NCBI GenBank assembly: GCA_904066235.2
Contig: CAJFCV020000005.1
Coordinates: 10,349,501-10,413,500 of the forward strand
Origin: Bursaphelenchus xylophilus
Lineage: Eukaryota; Nematoda; Chromadorea; Rhabditida; Aphelenchoididae
Reading direction: 5' to 3'
DNA length: 64,000 nt
In this document: positions 55,755 to 64,000 of the stretch, one piece after another
Layout: the number at the start of each line of letters is the position of its first letter
How positions within the stretch are numbered: position 1 is the first letter of the stretch
The notes under the pieces: model-generated
What the model saw: only the letters and a program-made list of their open reading frames with translations
What the model was told of the DNA's origin: nothing
Databases searched by the model: none
Program-made: the position numbers and the translations under genes

Positions 55755-57462
55755 CAGGGGTGGTCAGCAGACCCTATTTTTCCGATTTTCGGCCCGCGGC
55801 CCGGCCCGTCTAATTGACCGGCCCGGCCCGGCCCGTCTAGTCTTTTTCCAGGCCCGGCCCGTGCAGGCCCGTCTATAGAGGGTTCTGCGAACTGCGCCCA
55901 GGCTCGGGATCTAAACTGAGGCAAAAAAGGCGTTGATCTAGCTAGTAAAGGATCAATGTGATAGTTTTGTGGTTCTATAATGGAACTAGAGACTTGTAAA
56001 CGTTTTAGAACTTGAGAAACAGCAACTAGAACAACATCAATTAATTTTCCCGGCGCGAAAACAATGAATGCCAACGGTTTGGCATTGTATTTTAGACGGG
56101 CCGGGCCGGGCCGGAAAAAACCCCAGGCCCGCGGCCCGGCCCGGCCCGTGACGGGCCCGGCCCGTTTGTCAATTTCCATTTTTGAGGCCGGCCGGCCCGT
56201 TTGGGCCGGGCCGGGCCGGCCCGGGCCGGCCCGGCCCACTGCGGGTCGGGTCAAGTTTTTTTCATGTGGTGGTCAAGTCTTTCCCCTAATATTATTTTTT
56301 CCCCGAAATTCAGACTGTTATATCGGAGGTTAATCAAGGTAAATCTGGTCAGTTCTTGTTGATTATTTCAAGAACAAGTCTTATTCTATTTTTAGAAATC
56401 AAATTTGATTGAACTACGGTGTGGGTTTGCCTCAATTTTTAGCATTCTTTGGGGGTATGTATTCTATACCTAAATGATCAATTGTGAGACAGTTTCAAGT
56501 CTGATTTACGATATCGTTTCCATTTCACCTTCGGACGTACGCCACCTGTCCAATAAAGGTAAGTAACTGTGAATCTGGTAGTCCGTTTTTTAGTAATTAA
56601 AGATTTTGTATATTATTCTAGGTTATTCAGAAAATTTTGTACGGGATTTGCCTGGTTTTCCCTCAAAATCACGTCCAACATATTAATTTTACTGTCCTAA
56701 CCACGTTTTCCATCACCAGAGGTCTTCACAGATGTGATCCAGACGTTATACGTTACAGGGATCATGTATAACATCCGCCTGAAAAAAACGCTAGATTGGC
56801 CTCAAACACATTTTTGCTTCGCTTGATGATCCTCGAAAGTATTTTCTTTGATTTTTATGAAAATTCCGCATAGTTTGGGCGTTGAATTTCATCTCTACCT
56901 AAAACCTGGATCAACTTTGGACACAAAGAAAAAGTCTAAAAGAGAAGGAGAAACCTGTCCACTTACGTTTTTATAGGCACTAGAGACCAATATTACGCTA
57001 AATAATCTAATCCAGGCCGAAAACTTGGCAAATCTCAACAAAAATCTTCAAAAGTACCTAGTATAATATACAAAATCTTTAATTACTAGAAAACGGACTA
57101 CCAGATTCACAGTTACTTACCTTTATTGGACAGGTGGCGTACGTCCGAAGGTGAAATGGAAACGATATCGTAAATCAGACTTGAAACTGTCTCACAATTG
57201 ATCATTTAGGTATAGAATACATACCCCCAAAGAATGCTAAAAATTGAGGCAAACCCACACCGTAATTCAATCAAATTTGATTTCTAAAAATAGAATAAGA
57301 CTTGTTCTTGAAATAATCAACAAGAACTGACCAGATTTACCTTGATTAACCTCCCATATAACAGTCTGAATTTCGGGGAAAAAATAATATTAGGGGAAAG
57401 ACTTGACCACCCCATGAAAAAAACTTGACCCGACCCGCAGTGCGGCCCGCCGACCACCCCTG
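55755..57462. mobile_element. 1.7-kb hAT-like element with GGCCCG arrays and inner palindrome
   Basis: Ends CAGGGGTGGTC / GACCACCCCTG and a perfect 8-bp duplication CGCATCTG (55747-55754, 57463-57470). GGCCCG/CGGGCC arrays at 55791-55876 and 56096-56241. From about 56233 to 57447 a palindrome (arms of about 400 bp, mirror of GGACGTACGCCACCTGTCC) contains mirrored splice-like strings GGTAAGTAACTG. No transposase. A second copy starts at 63049. Confidence 0.9.
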
Positions 57463-57575
57463 CGCATCTGGAGTGGAGAAAGAGTTGACTCAATTGAGTC
57501 AACTGTTGCTCTGCGAAAATTTTTCGGAAAGCTGGGCGATTTTTTCGACCAATTGACCTCTTTTCTGCTGTCAGA

Positions 57576-58827
57576 ATGTCGAACAGTTGTTGTTCACGTA
57601 AACTAGAAGTTGAGAACCAAGTAAACGCTTTGAGAGGTGAGTTTTACCATCAAGTTGATTGCTAATGTGTTTCATGGTGAGTGTCGATTTCTTATATAGG
57701 AACAGATGGCAGATTTTGCTTCGAAGGCGATAACAAACTCCGTTTTGTAGCGCCATAGACGATTTGTAGTCTTTCGTAAATTTTTATGCAATTTTTTTCA
57801 TAATCTTGATTTACAGAGAAGGTGAACAAGAACCCGGAGAAGGAGGATTGTTTATTCAATAATCCCCGGTTCAGCGACTTCCAAATCAAAGCAGGACCGA
57901 AGACGTTCTATGTAAGCCGCCTTTCTCGTTGTTTTATTCCAAATTTAGGTAACAAAACATCAGTTGGCTCTCAAGTCCGAGGTCTTCCAAAGAATGTTCA
58001 ATTATGATATGAAGGAGACGAATGAAGGCTTCTTGGAGCTACAGGATGATGCAGACGCTGTGAAAGCGATGCTCAGATATATTTACATGTACAAGAAGGT
58101 GAAAGGAAACAAATTGGCGAGGAAAGTTGTTCATCTCGCACATCGTTACGAAATCAATGAACTCAAGGTGAGTATTGCGTAATACGATTGCTTTTTTGGT
58201 TAGTAGCCTTACCTGTAGATGGAATATAAAAATGTTTGAACTAGGATGATCAAAAATTTTGAGTCTTGGCTGGTTTCTCATATTGTTCATGATATTTTTT
58301 TCAAATTAATTTCTTGATCTCTAGGACCAGTGCGAGCTGGAGATGATTGATCGACTGACAAAAGAAGAAGCCCGGGAGAGCTGGCGAGTGGCTGATACAC
58401 TGGATTTGTCACTCTTGTTCGTGAAATGCAACGAAATCCTGTATTACGACTTCAAGGACATTGAAGATTCAGAGCTCAAAGGTAAAAGTCGTGAAATTAT
58501 TACTTTCCACTTTTAGAGAACATTCTGGATGTGTCCATCACACCCGTCGATGACTATACGGCCAAAGGGGTATCGTCGTATTTGATTTTCAACAATAGTA
58601 AATTCAAAATATCGTACAACGTCTACCCGTGTTGGTGGGCGGCCAATAGAGTACTTGAACCTGCGCATGGTTGGAAGATAGGGCTTCAACTCGATGGGTT
58701 GCCTTCCTTATTGAGAGAAAAGTGTGGAATTTACTATAGAAGGTATGATCCTGATGCGAAAGTCAATTACAATGGACTTGTAAATGAACCATCTGCAACG
58801 TTTTATTCTTTTAAACCCAAGTCATAA
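57576..58827 (+). CDS. BTB/POZ-domain protein
   Basis: Exons 57576-57636, 57817-57911, 57949-58167, 58325-58481 and 58517-58827, with phases 1,0,0,1, give 280 residues. After a short N-terminal coil (MSNSCCSRKLEVENQVNAL) comes a BTB fold: RFSDFQIKAGPKTFYVTKHQ, LALKSEVFQRMFNYDMKE, ELQDDADAVKAMLRYIYMY and the helical VVHLAHRYEINELKDQCE, then a BACK-like helix. The last 100 residues (NVYPCWWAANRVL, GWKIGLQLDG) are not a domain I recognise. BTB proteins usually dimerise and act as CUL3 adaptors; nematodes have many fast-evolving members of this type. No MATH domain precedes the BTB. It sits between the two PiT genes and shares no regulation visible here. Confidence 0.85.
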
Positions 58828-58901
58828 TCCTTTTCGTTTCACTTTGTCACCCTCAAAAAATTTATATATTTAAAATTTGTTACACAATAATTGACGAAAA
58901 T

Positions 58902-58907
58902 AATAAA
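58902..58907 (+). promoter_or_regulatory. Polyadenylation signal AATAAA (BTB gene)
   Basis: Seventy-five bases past the stop. Confidence 0.6.
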
Positions 58908-58993
58908 AATATATTGTTGAATCAAATTTTAGTTGCCTTAATGTGGAGAATTTCTAGCTGCCGCAAAGTGGTTTCAAGCCCGTGCGAACGGGC

Positions 58994-59257
58994 TCGTTCA
59001 TTGACGGACCTGATCCAGTGGGGAAGAACGCACCATTTTGCATCCCGGAAGTATCAAAAATGTGGCAAAATGCTTCTCTTTCCAAGTGAAAAAACTTCGT
59101 TTTGAAGTGCGTGCGCACTTTTCCTCACAAAAAGAGCGGGCGCGCTTTCGAAAATGGAGTTTTTGCGCTTGGAGAGGGAAGCATTTTGCCACATTTTTGA
59201 TACTTCCGGGATGCAAAATGGTACGTTTTTTGCCACTGGATCAGGTTCCCCACTGTG
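58994..59257. repeat. CAGTGACGGACCTGATCC-family element
   Basis: Ends ACGGACCTGATCCAGTGG / CCACTGGATCAGGTTCCCCA with the paired TGGCAAAATGCTTCTC / GAGGGAAGCATTTTGCCA blocks. Confidence 0.85.
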
Positions 59258-59728
59258 TCCTTTGTCAATCGGTGTCAACTGGAACCGAGACGAGTTCGGA
59301 AAAATCCCTTCCAAACTTCAAGGTACCAAGAACAAGAGAGTTGCCGATGATTTACGTATTTCACACGTGATTTACATAGCGTACCCTCTTAATTCTGTGC
59401 TTTGTGCTATTCCGACGAGCCTCCCCTTCACGCGACAATATATTCAAGTTCGCCGAAATATGAATGGATTTCAACGTCGGGACTGTGTCCGAATTTTTCG
59501 AGTCAATAAAAATTGTTATAAATGGTTCCAGCTGACAAAGTGCGGATGCGAATTTTGAGTGAGGGAATCATCGCTTGCGTAAGCAACCTGAATTTAGAAG
59601 CTAAATCGGTCCATTCAGACGGGCTATTGATAGTAACGATGTGCTAAAAAGATTGAAAGCGTGATATTGGAACAGCCAGCCGCTAAATAATTTGTTAGTC
59701 GCTCAAAGGTGCTGAAGTTTGTTGTAGG
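59258..59728. other. Upstream region of the second PiT gene
   Basis: A 134-residue frame ends here at 59558 but begins inside the repeat and shows no family features. I treat the stretch as non-coding. Confidence 0.45.
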
Positions 59729-62700
59729 ATGGATGTGACATCCATAAAATCTGTTATTACCAGTACACTGTCGTTATCGGAGTTTCAGGTGAGTGACGTC
59801 ATTATTGCTTTGGTCTGTATATCATTCTGTCGGGAAAATAATTTGGCTTTATCGCATCAAAATTTCTCCTCTTGTCGCGAAAAGTCTCCCAGCCGTCGCA
59901 TAGCGATGATAACCGGTTCCAAGACGCGACGAATCCACATTATTTTCCCGACAGACTCTAGTCCGTTGGAAAAGTCGATACAAAATCAACTAAACTTTTT
60001 TTGATGTCATACGTCCCCAGAGGTGACGTATGACATCAAATTTGGGGTCTTTTGATCTCCATTGCGACCTTTCTGTCGACCGTATCAAATCCAACACAGT
60101 ATCAGGTTGTTGGGAAAATAATTTTCGATGAGACAGAAGCCTCATTATTTTCTCGACAGACTGATAGTTTCCGCACGGGTGAAATCTCGTCATTTTTTGC
60201 AGCAACAAGTTCTTTGGATCCTAATTGTCGGTGCAGTTCTTGCCTTTGCTCTGGGCTTCTCTCTCGGAGCTAATGACGTCTCAAATGCGTTTGGAACTTC
60301 AGTCGGATCAAAAGTATTAACCGTCCATCAAGCCTATTCCTTAGCAACTGTAGCCGAAACTGCTGGTGCTTTGCTGGTCGGCTACAATGTGGTCGACACT
60401 ATGCGAAAAGGAGTGGTTGATGTGAACATCTACGAGGGCGAGGAGCGATTGTTCTTCTTGGGACAACTCGGAGTCCTCGGAGGTTGTAGTACGTGGCTGA
60501 TGACGGCCACAGCTCTCGATCTACCCGTCTCTTCGTCCCACTCGATTGTCGGAGCGACCGTTGGCTTCTCATTGGCGCTGAAAGGAACGGCCGGAATTGA
60601 TTGGAGTGTCATCTACAGAATCATGGCTTCGTGGGTGATCTCTCCGTTGTTCTCCGCTCTGATTTCGGGTTGTTTTTACATTCTCCTTGATATTACTGTA
60701 CTCCGAAGGAAGGATCCTGTCAAAAATGGGCTTATTCTCCTACCATTCTTTTATTTCTTCTGCATTGCCTTCAACACATTCAATGTTGTCTTCCAAGGCA
60801 GCAAAATCCTTGGGTTGGAGTCGGTTGATCTCGTTTGGGCACTTCTGATTGCAATTTTGGCCGGTTGTCTGGTCGCCGCATTTTCCCAATTTGTCCTTCG
60901 GCCCATTTTGTTGAACTACATTGCCAAAAACGACAAGAAAAACGCGAAAAACAGTGAGTTTTGGGAATACAGGGTGACCCAAAATAACGGAGACAAATTT
61001 TTGAAGGGTCCCACCGCGAAACCCGGGCGTTATAAAAACACAAGCGACAATGGGTAATATTCTATAAGACTTTCTCTATAATTCACGAAAATTTGGCGGA
61101 GTCATCATGTCGCAGTAAAAAGTTACAGCTTAACAAAAATGCCTTGCGCCGTTTTTTTGGCCCTCAATTTTGGTTCCTTTGTGTTGTGTAGAGCATGGCT
61201 GTACTACAGCCGTAGAAATGGCAAGTTCATTTGTTTTGCTAGACTACTACGTCTCTAAGCAAGCAGTTATGTAGGTTTCTGGGCTACGGTTTTTATTTCT
61301 ACGGTGGTACCGATCTCAACATTGAAGATCGCAACTTTTTCCAAATTTTTTCCATAAAAAATTCAGTTTTTTTAGAATAAAGCTAAAACCGCTAGAACGT
61401 ATTCTATTCATAAATACAATAATTCTGGAAAACGCTGTGATTGCTTGCTGGTTGCAACAGATTTTCCTTAACAAGTTTCTCGCCCAGAACTACCCCATGG
61501 CACGCGGCTTTGAGAAAGATGGGTTATCGATAACAAATTGACAAGGTAGATAAAAACGGCGCATTCTGCTCCTGTACACTTATGAATACGACTCTTGAGA
61601 ATCCGCCTAGGGCACTTTCGGTCTTTATGTGTCACCGGCTCGACTGGTATTCCGCCTACGGCAAAAATAAGGCATAATCCTAGTGATTACCAAATAGCAT
61701 TCCGTAGAAGTTACAAAATGTTTCTCTTTTGGTTCTATGGTGTTCCTTTAATCATGTTCTAGTAACTCATATTGCATTTTGCCTTATCTAACGTTTAAGC
61801 TCCTTTTTACGCCTACATTTTCAAAAAAGGCCGATTTTTGCACTTCAACTGCCTGAAAATACTCGGCTGTAACTTTTGAACCATCGATAGTTGAGCTTAG
61901 TACGATGGCTCGTTTTAAAGGCCATATTATGATAATTAAGCACAACAAATATCAAACTATTCCGAATTTTCTTTTTTGAGTAAGGCAGCTTTCTTGCAAA
62001 AAGACCCCACGGGCAGAAAGGTCCGAGTCGACCGGATATATTCATGTGGTTCAAGGCACAAAAGCGTCGTACAACAAAACTTCCGGTATATAAAACTACA
62101 CTAACGTGGTACTGTAGTATAAATAAGGAATCACTCATGAATCTTCATAAGTCGCAGAAAAAACGGGAAATCTTTTGTCTCCGTTATTTTGGGTCACCCT
62201 GTATTTTATATTCACCTTCAGATGGTCATCTGATAAATTAAAATTTCTTTTTCAGAGCCAACTGTAATCCCCGTGGACATTGAAATCAAACTGAATGGTA
62301 GTCCATTGCCCCTTCCAGCCCACAGTGTGGTGGAAAAACAAACTTTTGGTCTCCGTCCTAGGCAATTTTTCCATTGGCTTCTGCCTGTAAAACACCGAGA
62401 GGAAGATGAACATGCCCTCCGTCTGTTTTCGACCATCCAAGTGTTCACCGCCTGTTTCGCGGGGTTCGCGCATGGAGCCAGTGATGTTGCCAACGCCATA
62501 GCGCCGTTAGCCGCCATGCTGGCGGTCTATCAAGAGGCCAGCGTCAAGCAAGAACAGCCGGTCTCCATCTGGGTGTTCGTTTTCGGGGTCTCCGCGATCG
62601 TTATCGGGCTCTGGGTCCTCGGCCATCGTATCATCAAGGTGGTCGGGACCAAAATGTCCCATGTCCATCCCGCTTCCGGGTTTACCATCGAATTCGGAGC

Positions 62701-62917
62701 GGCTGTGACCTCCGTTCTCGCTGCCAAACTTGGGCTCCCAATTTCGACGACGCATTCGCTGGTCGGGTCCGTAGTTGCAGTGGGAACGATCAAAGCCGGC
62801 GAAGGAGTGAATTGGTCGGTGTTCCGGTCGATTGTAATGTCGTGGGTACTGACTTTGCCCATCACAATCTGTCTCTCCGCGTTTTATACGTTTTTGCTAA
62901 AACAATTTGCGTTTTAA
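59729..62917 (+). CDS. PiT-family sodium/phosphate symporter, paralogue 2
   Basis: Exons 59729-59788, 60203-60953 and 62256-62917 give 490 residues. Exon 1 (60 bp) and exon 2 (751 bp) have the same length and phase as in paralogue 1, so the pair is a tandem duplication. The first signature GANDVSNAFGTSVGS is intact. The second reads GASDVANAIAPL, with Ser (AGT at 62480-62482) for the otherwise invariant Asn; the neighbouring Asp is kept. The loop between the halves (IKLNGSPLPLPAHSVVE) is the most diverged part. The frame is fully open, so the gene is probably functional. Intron 1 has a B-type and a 61-bp mini A-type MITE; intron 2 is the 1232-bp element almost from end to end. Possible changes in Na+ or phosphate coupling are inference. 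Confidence 0.95.
59823..59958. repeat. MITE, B-type, in PiT paralogue 2 intron 1
   Basis: CATTCTGTCGGGAAAATAAT left, AATCCACATTATTTTCCCGA then CAGACTC right. Confidence 0.85.
60103..60163. repeat. 61-bp mini A-type MITE
   Basis: CAGGTTGTTGGGAAAATAAT joins directly to TTTCGATGAGACAGAAGCCT and ATTATTTTCTCGACAGACTG, so nearly all of the interior is deleted. Confidence 0.85.
60970..62201. mobile_element. 1232-bp non-autonomous element, copy 2, in PiT paralogue 2 intron 2
   Basis: Same ends (CAGGGTGACCC), same orientation and same length as 7488-8719, again flanked by TA. It starts 16 bases after the exon's donor and ends 54 bases before the acceptor. Confidence 0.9.
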
Positions 62918-62940
62918 TCCAGAATTTTTGTAAATATGTA

Positions 62941-62946
62941 AATAAA
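62941..62946 (+). promoter_or_regulatory. Polyadenylation signal AATAAA (PiT paralogue 2)
   Basis: Twenty-four bases past the stop. Confidence 0.65.
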
Positions 62947-63048
62947 TTGTAATATAAAATAACATACAACACGTTAAATTTATAATAAAACTGTTATTTA
63001 TTCACATTTGTCTCAGTTCACCTCGTATTTTACCTTTCAAGCCAGAAT

Positions 63049-64000
63049 CAGGGGTGGTCAGTGGGCCCAAACGGGCCGGCCCGTGACGGGCCGGCCCGGC
63101 CCGGCCCAAACGGGCCGGCCGGGCTCAAAAATGGAAATTTACAAACGGGCCGGGCCCGTCACGGGCCGGGCCGGGCCGGGCCGCGCACGTCAAGAAATTT
63201 CGGGCATTGCAAAGGTTCTCACAGCGAAAAAAAATTCATAAAACCTGTCATCCAAATTGCACATAACAACAATGTTTAACCTAATTTTTTTTATGGGAGC
63301 TCTAGGGAGTATTACTAGTCGTATACAACTGTTTTTTATACCACTGGCACATTCTGAATGGGTGTCATCGTGACGCATTTTTTGAACACAGTTCGAGCTA
63401 GGCTAAAAATAGTGCAAATTTCAAGGCCGAATATCAAAAAAACTGTCCCATCAAGCGGGACGAGACCGATGTAGATACTCGAAGAATAGTTTAAGGATTT
63501 TTTTGACGTGGAGTCTATACCTCCTTCCAGCGCTCTCTGACTCGGTATCGTCGATACAAAATTTTATTTAGACGTTGTTTTCTTCGCCTTGGAAGACTGT
63601 TAAAATACTATGATTATGGGTATATTTTGATTCTATTAGCTTAAGCAGCTCTCGAGCTTTCTATTGGTATCAATATCTTGTGATTTACTATTAATCTTTA
63701 TGTCAAAATATTGCAAACCATTTGGACAAAAACGGATTTGCACCGGGCAGAATGCCAAAAAAAATTCTAGGCTTTTTCATTGGGCGCCCGTTTTTCTTTT
63801 ATTTTTTCTTGACGTGCCGCGGGCCTGGGGTTTTTTCCGGCCCGGCCCGGCCCGTCTAAATTACAATGCCAAACCGTTGGCATTCATTGTTTTCGCGCCG
63901 GGAAAATTAATTGATGTTGTTATAGTTGCTGTTTCTCAAGTTCTAAAACGTTTACAAGTCTATAGTTCCATTATAAAACCACAAAACTATCACATTGATC
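63049..64000. mobile_element. Second GGCCCG hAT-like element, cut by the window end
   Basis: Left end CAGGGGTGGTCAGTGGGCCC and GGCCCG arrays to 63185. 63828-64000 matches the reverse complement of 55945-56120 (for example TTGGCATTCATTGTTTTCGC, GTTCTAAAACGTTTACAAGT). 63190-63825 has no match in the window and no recognised gene. Confidence 0.75.

Noticed and set aside
55791..56241. CpG-island-like promoter
   Set aside because: The GC-rich sequence is an array of GGCCCG hexamers inside a transposon with target duplications.
59154..59558. A 134-residue frame upstream of the second PiT gene
   Set aside because: Its first third is a fold-back repeat and the rest shows no splice sites or family features.
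3001..60163. CRISPR-like array from regularly recurring short repeats
   Set aside because: The repeats are paired inverted tips of dispersed MITEs with irregular spacing in a eukaryotic genome.

Overview
This window looks like nuclear DNA of a free-living rhabditid nematode, most likely Caenorhabditis or a close relative. The evidence is compact genes with short phase-matched introns ending in TTTTCAG-like acceptors, nematode-type gene families (a serpentine chemoreceptor, a ciliary OSM-6/IFT52 orthologue, a fukutin/LicD-type protein, a Ly6/uPAR-like protein, tandem PiT phosphate transporters), AATAAA signals close to or overlapping stop codons, and very heavy loading with non-autonomous DNA transposons. 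All gene models were spliced by eye from reading frame, GT/AG sites and intron phase. No RNA or homology search was available.

Layout. 235-2920 (+): 3' part of a single-pass membrane protein gene. 2921-24150: about 21 kb with no gene I can support, made of layered MITEs, fold-back elements and fragments. 24213-25437 (+): a small unrecognised gene. 27840-32812 (+): IFT52/OSM-6, whose introns carry at least six transposons. 33598-36519 (-): a fukutin/LicD-domain type II membrane protein. 38143-39980 (+): a seven-helix chemoreceptor of the Srh/Sri/Str kind. 41025-42266 (+): a small secreted, probably GPI-anchored Ly6-like protein. 42267-53600: a second repeat-rich gap with a decayed mariner nested in a palindromic element that contains a tRNA-like pol III box pair. 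53601-55266 (+) and 59729-62917 (+): two PiT-family sodium/phosphate symporter paralogues with the same exon plan, separated by a BTB/POZ gene (57576-58827, +) and a 1.7-kb hAT-like element.

The dominant signal is mobile DNA. About 50 copies or fragments of one MITE group share the tip CAGTCTGTCGGGAAAATAA and fall into three core types: A (next bases TGAGCAC), B (TGTGGAT) and C (CGGCGGAT). Other families are 1232-bp twin elements with CAGGGTGACCC ends, GC-hexamer elements with perfect 8-bp target duplications (hAT-like), CTAGTCG-ended elements rich in GCACTGTGC/GCACGGTGC, elements ending in AGTACTTCCCC, elements ending in CAGTGACGGACCTGATCC, and several perfect or near-perfect long palindromes. 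No intact transposase is visible, so mobilisation must come from elsewhere in the genome.

Functionally the genes do not form an operon. They are independent loci for cilia assembly, chemosensation, glycan/phosphotransfer chemistry, phosphate uptake and unknown membrane or surface roles. The most gene-relevant oddity is that the second PiT paralogue carries Ser instead of Asn in its C-terminal GANDVANA signature. I did not find a clear new defence or signalling system. The novel material is the structure and nesting of the repeat families.
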